Below, piece by piece: positions 52,936 to 63,126 of a DNA stretch of 64,000 nt. Each line of letters begins with the position of its first letter. Position 1 is the stretch's first letter. The notes under the pieces were generated by a model. The model had not been told where the DNA came from. It searched no databases and worked only from the letters and a program-made list of their open reading frames with translations. Location: positions 1-64,000 of the forward strand of contig JAJZES010000038.1 of NCBI GenBank assembly GCA_021845985.1. Direction: 5' to 3'. A program made the translations under genes and the position numbers. Source of the stretch: Pseudomonadota bacterium (GTDB taxonomy: Bacteria > Pseudomonadota > Alphaproteobacteria > Acetobacterales > Acetobacteraceae).

Positions 52936-55900
52936 CCTGCCTCCGTCACCCGCGGCGGCGTGCGCGCCTCGACCAGCGACAGCCACGGATGGCGCTGCTT
53001 CATGTCGGCGAGCACCGTCGGCTTGTTGCTCTTGTGCTCGGTGACGGAGAGCAGCATCGAGTCGCTGTGGACCCGGTATTCGGCCAGCGGCGCGCCCGGC
53101 ATCTGCCGCCCCGACAGCCCGCGTTCGGCAATGCGGCACCAGAAATCGTAATCCTCCCAGCCGAGCCGCGTGTCGCTGTAGCCGCCGACCGCCGCCCAGG
53201 CGGCAACCGACACCAGCGTCATCGCATGCACGTAGGGCACGCCGACCAGCCGCGCCGGCACATAGGGCAGGCCGCCGACCAGGCCGCTGGCTTCGCCGGT
53301 CTCGCGGATGATCGGATAGACGAAGGCGGCGCCGGAGGCTTTGGCCTCCGCCAGCAGACTCGAACAACACTCGGCGAGCAGCCGGTCGTCGGCGTCGAGC
53401 GGCAGGACGTAGGGCGTTTCGGCGGCGCCGAAGGCGGCGTTGCGCGTCGCCCCCAGTCCGGCATTGGCGACGTTGCGCAGCAGCACGACGCGGTTGAACC
53501 GCGCCGCATGGCCACGCAGCCACGCCTCGGCGATCGCCGCCGAGTCGTCGGTCGAGGCATCATCGACGACGATCAGATCGAGCGGCGTCAGCGTCTGCGC
53601 CGCCACCGAGTCGAGCGCCGTCGTGACGTACCGGGCATAGTTATAGAGCGGCACGATCACCGTCACCTCGGCGCTGCCGCCGGCATCGGCGGCGAACCGC
53701 GTCGTATGCTCGGGCAGCGCCGGCGGCGGCGGCGGTTGCAGGGAAAGCTGCACGTCGAGGGCGAAGGCGCGCGCCCCAGCCGGGCCGCCGAGCACCTGAT
53801 CGAGCAGCGAGGCCGCCATCTCGCGCCGCCGCTCCGGCCCGAAGCGCCACAGCACATCGAGATATGCCGCCCGGCCGATCCGCCGGCGCAGCGCCGCATC
53901 GTCGAGCAGCGCCGCCAGCGCGTCGTGCCACGCATCCTCGCTGCCGGCCAGACAGCCGGTGCGGCCATCGGCGATGGCGCGGCGAAACGGACCGGTGGGG
54001 GAGGCGACGGTCGGGCAATCGACCAGCGCCGCCTCAAAATATTTCAGCTCGCTCTTGGCCTCGCAGAACGGGTTGCCAACCTCCAGCGGCGCAAGGTTCA
54101 CGTCGAACCGCGCCATTTCCTCGGGCAGGCGCGCATGCGGCACGGTCTGCCGCCACTCGATCTGCCCGCCGAGATCGGCCAGCGCCGGGTATTCGGCCGG
54201 ATCGAGCACCGGCAGCCCGTCGAGATGGCTCCTGAACAGCACCAGCCGGCAATCCGGCCGGGCGCGCAGCACACGCGCGACGGCGCCGGCGATCAGGGCG
54301 AAATCGCGCTGATGGGTGCGCGTGCCGCCGGCATAGCCGAGCCGGCGCAGCCCGTCCGGCTGCCAGGCGCGGCGGGCGCGGCGGGAGTTCTGCCGCGTCG
54401 CCTCGTCAAAGCCGTTGGGGATCACCAGCACCGGCTGGCCGTGTCGGCGCATGTGCCAGGCGAGTTCGTCGGTGGTGGCGGTGCAGAAATCCGCCGCCGT
54501 CATGGCGTCGCGGACGCGCGTGTAATGGCCGCGCGCGTCGTCGGTCGAGATGCCCTCGGTGCGCAGCGCGTCGAGCAGCGCCGGGTGGGCGAGGTCGGGT
54601 TCGACCATCAGATCGTCGAGATCATAGACAATGGCGCCGCCGCCCTGGCGTGACGCCGCCATCGCCGCGTGCAGCGCATCGCCGAGCGGCACCCGCCAGA
54701 CGAACAGGATGTCGGCGCCGACGATCTCGTCGCGCCGTGCGCCGATCTCGGCGACCCGCAGCCAGGAGGTGACGGCCCCCGCCGCCTCGGCGGCGCGGGC
54801 CAGCCGCTGCACGCGATAGACATGGCCGGGGGTGTCCGGCTCGCCGGAGAGGAAGACGATGCGGCGTGCCGCCTCAGACGCCCCGGCGGCGGCCGGCGTC
54901 GCGGCGTCGGGCAGCTCGTGGCAGACCCGCCCCTCCGCCGCGCCGGTGGTCAGATAGTGCAGCAGCGGGTCGATGCCGGCGGCGGCGATGTCGGGGTAGT
55001 CGGCGAGGTAGCGCGCCGGATCAAACCGCGGGCCGGGCGGCCGCCGCTCGGGGCCGCCGTGGCGCAGGTAATGCAGCGCCGGATCCATGCCGGAGGCGGC
55101 GACATCGGCGAAGCGCGCGGTGTACCAGCCGGCATCGAACAGGTCGGAGGCGGCCAGCAGCTGCAGATGGCGCAGCGTCTCGGCGCGACGGCGCAACTGC
55201 CGGCGCAGCCGCAGCGTCACCGTCCAGGCGGCCAGCCGCAGCGCCGCCCGCGCCCGCCGGCGCAGCCCGACCGGCACCGCGCGCTCAAACCGCCGCAGCG
55301 GCGCCGCCGCCTGCCAGACCAGCGAGTCGGCAAGCTGCGCCCGCTCGGCGGTGAGATGTGCAAGCCGCGCCGCCGCCTGATCGCGCGCGCTGCGGGACGC
55401 GGCAAGATCGCGCCGCAACTGTGCCGCCTCGCGCATCGCCGCGCGGCCGGCGAGCACCTCGCGTTGCAACGGGCGCAGCCGCTCCAGCGCCTCATAGGCG
55501 TCCGCCGCCGCCGCCCGTGCCTCGCCGGCGCGCGCGGCGGCGCGGGCGCGCAGCTTGCTTTCCGCCGCCAGCGCCGCCACCGCCGCATCACGCGCCGCGC
55601 CGATCGCCGCCATGTGCCCGGCCCGCCGTGCCTCGCCCTGTTCCAGCCGCCAGCGTTCGCCGATCAGGCTGAAGCGGTCGCGCAGCGTGGCGATTCCGGC
55701 CGGGTCGCGCACGGCGCAGAGATCGGCGATCGGCGGCGGCACCTCGGCGCCGACCGCCAGCACGCCCAGGCCATGCCCGTGCAGAAACTCAAAGGCCGGG
55801 TAGCGCTGGCGCAGCTCGGCGAACAGCCGCCAGACGCCAAAGCCGCGTTCGCGCACATTGGTATCGTGGAACAGCACCACCGCGCGCGGCGACAGTTTCA

Positions 55901-56375
55901 CCAGCCAGGAGTCGAAATCGTGCCGCACCGCGTCGTAGCCGTGGCAGCCGTCGATGTGCAGCAGATCGACGCTGCCGTTGGCAATGTAGCCGCGCGCATC
56001 GTCGAAGGTGCAGCGCAGCAACTCGGAGAAGGCGCCGAAACGGCGGTCGTGGAACTGGCGCAGCGCGGCATAGACCTGCTCGCCGTAAAATCCGGCGTGC
56101 GCGTCGCCCTCCCAGGTATCAACGGCATAGCAGCGCGTGTCGAGGCCGCCGGCCAGCACCGCCTCGCAGAAGGCGGCGTAGGAGACGCCGTTATGCGTGC
56201 CCAGTTCGACCAGCAGGCGCGGGCGCAGCGCCGGCACGATCCACAGCGCGAACGGCACATGCTCGGTCCAGGCGCTTTCGACGCCGACCAGCGACGGACG
56301 GCGGAACAGCGGCGCCAGTTCCGGCGCCAGCAGCGGGGCGATGTGCGGCGCGGCAGTGCGGTCGGCGGCGTCCAT
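52932..56375 (-). CDS. Multidomain methyltransferase / glycosyltransferase (MT24-like + GT4-like + GT2), 1148 aa
   Basis: LLVELGTHNGVSYAAFCEAVL...LLHIDGCHGYDAV (methyltransferase); FDAGWYTARFADVAASGMDPALHYLRHG repeats; GT4-like middle; EVTVIVPLYNYARYVTTALDSVAAQTL (GT2). Confidence 0.85.
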   Translation of the reverse strand: MDAADRTAAPHIAPLLAPELAPLFRRPSLVGVESAWTEHVPFALWIVPALRPRLLVELGTHNGVSYAAFCEAVLAGGLDTRCYAVDTWEGDAHAGFYGEQVYAALRQFHDRRFGAFSELLRCTFDDARGYIANGSVDLLHIDGCHGYDAVRHDFDSWLVKLSPRAVVLFHDTNVRERGFGVWRLFAELRQRYPAFEFLHGHGLGVLAVGAEVPPPIADLCAVRDPAGIATLRDRFSLIGERWRLEQGEARRAGHMAAIGAARDAAVAALAAESKLRARAAARAGEARAAAADAYEALERLRPLQREVLAGRAAMREAAQLRRDLAASRSARDQAAARLAHLTAERAQLADSLVWQAAAPLRRFERAVPVGLRRRARAALRLAAWTVTLRLRRQLRRRAETLRHLQLLAASDLFDAGWYTARFADVAASGMDPALHYLRHGGPERRPPGPRFDPARYLADYPDIAAAGIDPLLHYLTTGAAEGRVCHELPDAATPAAAGASEAARRIVFLSGEPDTPGHVYRVQRLARAAEAAGAVTSWLRVAEIGARRDEIVGADILFVWRVPLGDALHAAMAASRQGGGAIVYDLDDLMVEPDLAHPALLDALRTEGISTDDARGHYTRVRDAMTAADFCTATTDELAWHMRRHGQPVLVIPNGFDEATRQNSRRARRAWQPDGLRRLGYAGGTRTHQRDFALIAGAVARVLRARPDCRLVLFRSHLDGLPVLDPAEYPALADLGGQIEWRQTVPHARLPEEMARFDVNLAPLEVGNPFCEAKSELKYFEAALVDCPTVASPTGPFRRAIADGRTGCLAGSEDAWHDALAALLDDAALRRRIGRAAYLDVLWRFGPERRREMAASLLDQVLGGPAGARAFALDVQLSLQPPPPPALPEHTTRFAADAGGSAEVTVIVPLYNYARYVTTALDSVAAQTLTPLDLIVVDDASTDDSAAIAEAWLRGHAARFNRVVLLRNVANAGLGATRNAAFGAAETPYVLPLDADDRLLAECCSSLLAEAKASGAAFVYPIIRETGEASGLVGGLPYVPARLVGVPYVHAMTLVSVAAWAAVGGYSDTRLGWEDYDFWCRIAERGLSGRQMPGAPLAEYRVHSDSMLLSVTEHKSNKPTVLADMKQRHPWLSLVEARTPPRVTEAG

Positions 56376-58102
56376 CACACGGTCTCCGGCGTCTCGATAT
56401 GCCACGGGCGCGGCCGTCGCGGCGGCGACAGGCGCAGCGGGTCGTCCCACGCACAGGTCAGGTTCGGGTTGTGGAACGGATCGGCCGAGAACACATGGCG
56501 CCAGCCGTACCACAGGCTGGCCACCTCGCGTTCCTCCTGCGCCATCGCGGCCGGCGTTTCCGGCCGGCCGCGGCTCTGGCTTTCCAGATGGAACAGCTCG
56601 GCGAACGGGGTGAACACGACGCGGTAGCCGAGTTCGCCGAGCCGCAGGCAGAGATCGAGATCGTTGAAGGCGATGGCGAAATGCGCGGCGTTGAAGCCGC
56701 CCGCCTCGGCAAACACCGCCCGGCGCAGCGCCAGACAGGCGCCGGTCACCGCCAGCATGCTGCGCGTCACCGCGACCTGGCCGTCATATCCGGGGTCGCT
56801 GCGGCTGGCCAGCCGCAGCATGTGCGTCGCCGCGATGCCGGGGCCGAAGACGATGCCGGCATGCTGCAGGCTGCCGTCGCCATACAGCAGCTTCGGCCCG
56901 ACCGCGCCGACATCCGGGCGCAGCGCGTGGCCGACCAGTTCGCCGAGCCAGCCCGGATCAATCACCTCGACATCGTTGTTGAGCAGCACGACGATCTCGC
57001 CCTTCGCCTCGGCAACGGCGGCGTTGTTGATGGCGGCGAAATTGAACGTGCCGGGGTGGCGCAGCACGCGCACCCGCGGATCGGCGGCGAGATCGCGCAG
57101 CGCCTGCGCGGTCAGTTCCTCGGTGCTGTCATTATCGACGATGATCAGTTCGAGCGCGCTGTAGTCGGTGCGCCGCAGCACGCTCCAGGCGCAGGGCACC
57201 AGCAGCGCCGCGCGGTCGCGCGTCGGGATGATGATGCTGACCAGCGGCGGCGTCACCGGCAGCCGCCAGATCACCCGGTTCGCCTGCGGCCAGAGCGGTG
57301 CCGGCACGATGCGCGCGGCCTCGCCCAGCACTTCCTGCACGGCGCGGCGGGCGTGCCCGGCATCGTCGCCGAACATGCGCTTGTGCAGGTTTGGCGCGGC
57401 CTCGGCGGGACGGTGGCAGAGCACGGCGGGCAGATGGCGGATACGCTCGGGCGACAGCGTGGCCATCGCGCGCAGCGCCAGATCGTATTCCGCGGCGCGG
57501 CCGAAACCGTCGCGCAGCCCGCCCAGCGCGAGCAGCGTCTCGCGCCGCCACACCGCCAGCGAGCCGACGCCATCCATCGCCAGCATCAGATCGGGGTCCC
57601 AGCCGGTCTTGAAGCGCGGCGCGCTGCGCACGCCCTGCCAGTCGATCAGATCCTCATCGGTGTAGAGCAGATCAGTCTCCGGCGCCGCGCCGAGCGCCGC
57701 CGCGACCTCGAACAGCGCATGCTCGGGCAGCGTGTCGCCGGGGCGCAGAATGGCGACGAAGGCGCCCTCCGCCGCGCCCAGCGCCGCGTTCACCGCCTGC
57801 GCCACGTCGGCGGCGGGATGGTGCGTGGCGCGGCACAGGCGCGGCTCGGCAACATCGGCCAGCCCCGCCGCGTCGCCGGCGGCGCAGAGTTGCCAGCGCG
57901 GATAAAGCTGCCGTTGCACCGAGGCGACGGTGCGCATCGCTCCGTCCGGCAGGCCGAAGCCGAGCGGCAGCAGCAGCGAGACAAGCGGGCGGAACGCCAG
58001 GTCATGCGCCGCGATGGCGGCACGGTCGGCCGCGGCGAGCGTGTCGTGGTCGCGCACCCAGTCGGCGTAGTTGTCGAGGATGCGGTCGGCGGAGCGGCTC
58101 AT
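56375..58102 (-). CDS. Glycosyltransferase family 2 (large)
   Basis: PLVSIIIPTRDRAALLVPCAWSVLRRTDYSALELIIVDNDSTEE; VVLLNNDVEVIDPGWLGELVGHALRPDVGAVGPKLLYGDGSLQHAGIV. Confidence 0.94.
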   Translation of the reverse strand: MSRSADRILDNYADWVRDHDTLAAADRAAIAAHDLAFRPLVSLLLPLGFGLPDGAMRTVASVQRQLYPRWQLCAAGDAAGLADVAEPRLCRATHHPAADVAQAVNAALGAAEGAFVAILRPGDTLPEHALFEVAAALGAAPETDLLYTDEDLIDWQGVRSAPRFKTGWDPDLMLAMDGVGSLAVWRRETLLALGGLRDGFGRAAEYDLALRAMATLSPERIRHLPAVLCHRPAEAAPNLHKRMFGDDAGHARRAVQEVLGEAARIVPAPLWPQANRVIWRLPVTPPLVSIIIPTRDRAALLVPCAWSVLRRTDYSALELIIVDNDSTEELTAQALRDLAADPRVRVLRHPGTFNFAAINNAAVAEAKGEIVVLLNNDVEVIDPGWLGELVGHALRPDVGAVGPKLLYGDGSLQHAGIVFGPGIAATHMLRLASRSDPGYDGQVAVTRSMLAVTGACLALRRAVFAEAGGFNAAHFAIAFNDLDLCLRLGELGYRVVFTPFAELFHLESQSRGRPETPAAMAQEEREVASLWYGWRHVFSADPFHNPNLTCAWDDPLRLSPPRRPRPWHIETPETV

Positions 58103-59085
58103 CCGGCGCGCTCCAGCAGGCGCCGCCACCATCGCGCCGGCGGCGCCGCGGCGGGCCGCGGCGGGCGCCACTGGTCGAGCTGCCAGCGCGCATGCGGGCG
58201 CAGCGCCGGATCGTCGAGCAGCGGGGTCAGCAAGGCTTCGGCCTCGGCCGTGCGGCCGAGCCGGTGCAGAATCTCGCCCTCCGTCACCGCCGCATCGAAC
58301 GGGTCGGGCAGGGCGGCCAGCCGGGCGCGCGTCATCGCCCGCAGCGCCGCGGCCGTGTGCCCGCGGCGCAGCAGCGCCTTGGCGGCGCCGAGCCAGACCA
58401 CGTTGCTGCGCCCGCGCGTCGCCCGCAGCAGGCGGGTCAGCCCCGGCCGGTCCAGCTCGCCGCGCAGCAGGCCGAGGATCACCTCGCCGGCCATGCGCGT
58501 ATGGGTCAGCACGCGAAGTTGCTCGTGGCCGGTGAACCACAGCGGCAGCGGCGTCAGCGGATGATGCGCCAGGATCATCTCGGCGTGCTGCCGATCGGCG
58601 GTGTGCGGGTCGAACATGACGAAGCCGCGCGGCGCCGGCGGCGGCACCGCGATCCGGTCGTGGCGGAAGCCGATCGCCGCCGCCTCGGCCGCCCAGCGAT
58701 GCTCAAACGGCACCACGGCGCGGTCGATCGAGCGTTGCGGGCAGACGGCGAGCAGCGTCTGCAGCCCGATTTCGGCGGCGAAATTGATGATGCCGAAGCC
58801 GCCCATGCTGGCGCCATAGCCGACCAGATACCGCCCCGCGCCGGCGCGGCGGATGGCCGCAACGGCGTCGCTGATCTCGTCGTGCTGGTACCAGTCGTTG
58901 TCGGCCGGTCGGATGCCGATGAAATTGACCCCGCGCGGGACGAAGAAATCCTCCGCCGTCGGCGGTTCGTCCAGCGTCGGCCGGGGCAGCCAGCATTCAA
59001 AATAGACCACGGTGAACGGGTCGTCGCTCACCTGGCGGTGGACGACACGATAATGCTGGCCGTGGTGGATCTCCCCACCGCTCAT
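58099..59085 (-). CDS. Alpha/beta-hydrolase-like protein with C-terminal helical (TPR-like) region
   Basis: YLVGYGASMGGFGIINFAAEIGLQTLLAVCPQ (GxSxGG elbow); C-terminal LRRGHTAAALRAMTRARLAALPDPFDAAVTEGEILHRLGRTAEAEAL. Confidence 0.65.
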   Translation of the reverse strand: MSGGEIHHGQHYRVVHRQVSDDPFTVVYFECWLPRPTLDEPPTAEDFFVPRGVNFIGIRPADNDWYQHDEISDAVAAIRRAGAGRYLVGYGASMGGFGIINFAAEIGLQTLLAVCPQRSIDRAVVPFEHRWAAEAAAIGFRHDRIAVPPPAPRGFVMFDPHTADRQHAEMILAHHPLTPLPLWFTGHEQLRVLTHTRMAGEVILGLLRGELDRPGLTRLLRATRGRSNVVWLGAAKALLRRGHTAAALRAMTRARLAALPDPFDAAVTEGEILHRLGRTAEAEALLTPLLDDPALRPHARWQLDQWRPPRPAAAPPARWWRRLLERAG

Positions 59086-59167
59086 GCGAACCCGCGCCCC
59101 CCGGCTTGGCTGCCGGTTCTTAGCCTCGGTGGGCACCGCGGTCCACCATCACGGCGCCGACGCACCA

Positions 59168-59198
59168 TTGACGCTCGAAGAAATCTAACTCATGTTAG
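59168..59198 (+). promoter_or_regulatory. Candidate promoter with overlapping inverted repeat
   Basis: TTGACG at 59168, 17-nt spacer, CATGTT; inverted repeat CTAAC-TCAT-GTTAG at 59185-59198. Confidence 0.35.
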
Positions 59199-59225
59199 GC
59201 AGAATATTGGGGCAGGAGACGACCG

Positions 59226-60497
59226 ATGGCGGCAGGGATCGCACGGCGTGAGGTGATGGTGTCGGCCGCGGCAGCGGCGCTGGCCGGCGTCGCCGGTCGC
59301 AGCACCGGCGCCCGCGCACAACAAAAGCCGATCAGGCTGGGACTGATCACCCCGCTCAGCGGGCCGCAGGAGATCGTCGGGCGCGACCATCTCGCCGGCG
59401 CGACCATCGCCGTCAACCAGATCAATCAGGCCGGCGGCGTGCTCGGCCGCACCCTGGAGCTGGAGACCCGCGACGACAAGGCGTCGCCGGCGGCGGGCGT
59501 CGCCGCCTCCAAGGATCTGGTGTCCAGCGGCGTCAACCTGCTGTTCGGGGTGCTCTCCAGCGGCGTCGCGCTGGCCATCGCGCCGACGCTGAAGGGCGAC
59601 GATGCCGTGCTGATCCTGTGCGCCGCATCGGCCAACGAGCTGACGCATGAGCAGTTCACGCCCAACCTGTTCCGCGCCTCCGACGAGGCTTATATGCGCC
59701 AGCGCGCGCTGGCCAAGGTGGTGGCCAAGGATTACGCCGCGATCAACTCGTGGACCGCGATCAATCCACAGACGGCGATCGGCGCCTCGAACTGGGACTC
59801 GTTCGTGGACGGCCTCAACCAGTTCTATCCCCAGGAGGCCGGCCACAACGTCGAGGTCATCGACGCGCTGACGGTCAAATACGGCGCCACCGACTACAAA
59901 AACGAAATCGCGCAACTGATGCGACGGTCGGCGGAGGGGCTGTATCTCGGGGTCTATGGCGGCGACGCGGTGACCATGCTGCGGCAGGCGGCGCCCTATG
60001 GCCTGGCCCGGAAATTCAAGGTTCTGGTCGATCCCGGCAGCGAGTATATCGTCGCCCAGACGCTCGGCAAAAGCACGCCGGTCGGGCTGTGGGCCGGCAT
60101 TCACTGGTATTTCGGCGCCTATCGCGGCAACGCGATCAACGACGCGCTGTACGACGCCTACGTCAAATCAACCGGCAACCCGTTTCCCGCCGGCTATGTC
60201 GGCGAGGGGCACGCCGGCGTGCTCGCCTATGCGGCGGCGATCCAGCGCGCCGGCTCGACCGAGACCGGCGCGGTGATCGGCGCGCTCGAAGGCATGAGCT
60301 TCGCGAGCTGCAAGGGCAAGCGCACCTTCCGCAAGGAGGACCACCAGGCGATCTGTGATGTCAACATGGTGCAGTTTGCGCCCGACGACACCGCGGCGGG
60401 GTGGAAGATCGTCGGCTACCGGGTGGTGGACGGCGCCGAATCGATCGAGCCGCCGAGTCCCGGCAAGGCCCTGGTGCTGAATACCAAGCGGCAGTAG
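59226..60497 (+). CDS. ABC transporter substrate-binding protein (LivK-like)
   Basis: [18 protein letters not shown] signal; [39 protein letters not shown]. Confidence 0.92.
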   Translation: MAAGIARREVMVSAAAAALAGVAGRSTGARAQQKPIRLGLITPLSGPQEIVGRDHLAGATIAVNQINQAGGVLGRTLELETRDDKASPAAGVAASKDLVSSGVNLLFGVLSSGVALAIAPTLKGDDAVLILCAASANELTHEQFTPNLFRASDEAYMRQRALAKVVAKDYAAINSWTAINPQTAIGASNWDSFVDGLNQFYPQEAGHNVEVIDALTVKYGATDYKNEIAQLMRRSAEGLYLGVYGGDAVTMLRQAAPYGLARKFKVLVDPGSEYIVAQTLGKSTPVGLWAGIHWYFGAYRGNAINDALYDAYVKSTGNPFPAGYVGEGHAGVLAYAAAIQRAGSTETGAVIGALEGMSFASCKGKRTFRKEDHQAICDVNMVQFAPDDTAAGWKIVGYRVVDGAESIEPPSPGKALVLNTKRQ

Positions 60498-60509
60498 CCG
60501 GCTGCCGCC

Positions 60510-61394
60510 GTGCTCGCCGATCTCGCCGGGGTGGTGTTCAACGGGCTGTTCTCGGCCATGGTGGTGTTCATCTTCGCCTCCGGTCTGACCCTGCTGTTCG
60601 GGGTGCTGCGCATCCTCAATTTCTCCCAGGGCGGTTTCTTCGCGGTCGGCGCCTATCTCGCCTTTTCGCTGACCCGGCTGCTCGGGCCGGCGCTGCCGCT
60701 GTGGCGCTTTCTGGCCATCGCGGTAGTCGCCGGGGTCGTGGTCGGCGCGCTCGGCATCGTCACCGAGCGGCTGGTGCTGCGTCGGCTGCGTCAGGTCGAT
60801 GGCGCCTACTCGCTGATCGCCACCTACGCGCTGCTGCTGCTGGTCGAAGGGATCGTCAAGCTGATCTGGGGCGTCGATGTGCGCAGCATGGAACCGCCGG
60901 CCGAGTTGTCCGGCGTCTGGCAGGTCGGCGATGTGTTCATGCCGACCTACGCGCTGTTCATCCTGGCCGCCGGGCTGGCGTTGTTCGTCGCGCTGGAATG
61001 GCTGCTGCATCACAGCCGGTTGGGCAAGCTGATGCAGTCGGTGGCGACCGATCCATGGATGGCCTCGGTGCTTGGCGTCGATGTGGCGCGGATGCAGACC
61101 TGGATCGTCGTCGGCGGCTTCTTTCTGGCCGGGATCGCCGGCGGGCTGCTGGTGCCCAACCAGGCGCTGTCGCCGAGCCTTGCCGGTACATTCGTGATCC
61201 AGGCGTTCGGCGCGCTGATCGTCGGCGGGATGGGCAGCGTGCGCGGCACCTTCATGGCGGCGATTCTGCTCTGTGTGGCCGACTCGCTGGCCTCCACCTA
61301 TCTGCCCGGCGTGCCCGGCGTGTTTTTCTACATCACCATGGCGGCGCTGCTGCTGTTGCGTCCGCAGGGCCTGATGCGCGGGGCACAGCTTTGA
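60510..61394 (+). CDS. ABC transporter permease (LivH-like)
   Basis: GLTLLFGVLRILNFSQGGFFAVGAYLAF; GTG start. Confidence 0.92.
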   Translation: MLADLAGVVFNGLFSAMVVFIFASGLTLLFGVLRILNFSQGGFFAVGAYLAFSLTRLLGPALPLWRFLAIAVVAGVVVGALGIVTERLVLRRLRQVDGAYSLIATYALLLLVEGIVKLIWGVDVRSMEPPAELSGVWQVGDVFMPTYALFILAAGLALFVALEWLLHHSRLGKLMQSVATDPWMASVLGVDVARMQTWIVVGGFFLAGIAGGLLVPNQALSPSLAGTFVIQAFGALIVGGMGSVRGTFMAAILLCVADSLASTYLPGVPGVFFYITMAALLLLRPQGLMRGAQL

Positions 61395-62374
61395 CCGGTC
61401 GGACACTGGTGCAGGCTGCGGCGGCGCTGGCGGCGCTGGTGATGGCGCTGCTGCTGCCCGAAATCGCCGGTCAGGGGCTGGTTTTCCTGGCCGGCTTGTT
61501 GTGGATCAACATGGTGTTCGGGTTCAGTTGGAATCTGATGTTCCGGCAGACCGGTCTGGTCAGCTTCGGTCACGCGGCATTTTTCGCCATCGGCGGCTAT
61601 GGCTATGCGGTGCTTGCCCGCGCCTGGCCGGGGTTGCCTCCGCTGCTGGTGTTCGTCGCCGCCGGGGCGCTCGGGGCGGTGGCGGCGCTGGTCGTCGGCG
61701 TGGTCGCGCTGCGCCGCTCGCTCGGCGTCTATTTCGCCATTTTCTCGCTGGCCCTGTCGCAGATCGTGGCGATGGTGATCTCCGACCTGCCCTCGCTCGG
61801 GCGCGACGACGGGTTCGCCGGCATAAGGCGGCCGGTGCTCGACCTCGGCGTGGCGACGATAAAGTTGGCCGAGGGCGACAATTACTATCGCTTCCTGGTG
61901 CTGTCCTGCGCCCTGCTGACGCTGATCGTGTGGTGGGTGACGCACAGCCGCACCGGCCGGCGCTTCCGCGCGGTGCAGCAGGACGCCGAGCGGGCGGCCT
62001 TCCTCGGCATCGCCGTCGCCCGCCAGCGGCTGCTGTGTTTCGTCATCGCCGCCGCGGTCGCCGCGGTCGCCGGCGCCCTCTATGGACCCTGGCTGCAATT
62101 GCTGACGCCCGAACTGGCGCAATGGACATTCTCGGCGCGCCCGATCCTGTTCACCCTGCTGGGCGGGGCGGCGTCGTTCTGGGGGCCGGCGGTCGGCGCG
62201 CTCGGTTTCACCGTGCTCGAATACGCCACCCGCACGCTGCACGGCGTCGGCGAGATCACCGTCGGCGGCATCCTGCTGATCGTCGTGCTGATCTTCCCCG
62301 GCGGGATCATCGGCGGGATCATCGGCGGTGTGCGCGGCGCCCTGGGGCGTGCGCGGCCGGTGGCGGGCGCATGA
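61391..62374 (+). CDS. ABC transporter permease (LivM-like)
   Basis: FRQTGLVSFGHAAFFAIGGYGYAVL. TTG start overlapping the previous stop. Confidence 0.9.
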   Translation: MTGRTLVQAAAALAALVMALLLPEIAGQGLVFLAGLLWINMVFGFSWNLMFRQTGLVSFGHAAFFAIGGYGYAVLARAWPGLPPLLVFVAAGALGAVAALVVGVVALRRSLGVYFAIFSLALSQIVAMVISDLPSLGRDDGFAGIRRPVLDLGVATIKLAEGDNYYRFLVLSCALLTLIVWWVTHSRTGRRFRAVQQDAERAAFLGIAVARQRLLCFVIAAAVAAVAGALYGPWLQLLTPELAQWTFSARPILFTLLGGAASFWGPAVGALGFTVLEYATRTLHGVGEITVGGILLIVVLIFPGGIIGGIIGGVRGALGRARPVAGA

Positions 62375-63126
62375 GCCGCGCGCCGTTCCTGACGGCGCAG
62401 GCGCTGCGCAAGAGCTATCCGGCGGTGACGGTGCTGCGCGGCGTCAGCCTGTCGGTGGCGGAGGGCGACAGCTTCGCCGTGATCGGCCCCAACGGTGCCG
62501 GCAAGACGACCCTGTTCAAGGTGCTGAGCGGGGAATTGTTTGCCGATGCCGGAACGGTCACCTTCGAGGGCCGGGACGTGACGGCGATGCCGGCGTGGCA
62601 GCGGGTGCGCCTCGGCTTCGGCCGGACGTTTCAGGTCGCCCGCGTGTTCCCCGACCTGACCGCCGAAGACAACGCCATCGTCGCCGCCGAGGCGGCACGG
62701 CGCGGCGGCGTGTCGCTCGCCTGGTGGCCCGCCCGCTCGGTGCGCGCCGCCGCCCATGCGGCACTCAACGAGGTGGCGCTGTTCGAGCGGCGGTCGCACA
62801 TCGCCCGGCTGCTGGCCTATGGCGATCGCAAGCGGCTCGAACTGGCGATGAGTCTCATCCTGCGGCCGCGTCTGCTGATGCTCGACGAGCCGACCGCCGG
62901 CATGTCGCCGCCCGACCGCGCCGCCTCGGTCGAACTGATCGCGGCGCTCAAGCAGCGGCACGGCATGACGCTGGTGCTGACCGAGCATGACATGAGCGTC
63001 GTGTTCGGGCTGGCCAACCGGGTTGCCGTGCTCAACCACGGCGAAGTGGTCACCGTCGGCACGCCGGAGGAGGTGCGCGCCAACCCGACCGTGCGCGAGA
63101 TCTATCTGGGGTCCGGTCATGCTTGA
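62371..63126 (+). CDS. ABC transporter ATP-binding protein (LivG-like)
   Basis: [32 protein letters not shown]. Confidence 0.94.
   Translation: MSRAPFLTAQALRKSYPAVTVLRGVSLSVAEGDSFAVIGPNGAGKTTLFKVLSGELFADAGTVTFEGRDVTAMPAWQRVRLGFGRTFQVARVFPDLTAEDNAIVAAEAARRGGVSLAWWPARSVRAAAHAALNEVALFERRSHIARLLAYGDRKRLELAMSLILRPRLLMLDEPTAGMSPPDRAASVELIAALKQRHGMTLVLTEHDMSVVFGLANRVAVLNHGEVVTVGTPEEVRANPTVREIYLGSGHA

Noticed and set aside
54669-56627. 652-aa plus-strand ORF
   Set aside because: Antisense to the methyltransferase/glycosyltransferase fusion gene; shadow ORF.
56399-58564. 721-aa plus-strand ORF
   Set aside because: Almost exactly antisense to the well-supported GT2 gene. Arg/Gln/Ala-rich translation with no recognisable motif: a GC-rich shadow ORF.
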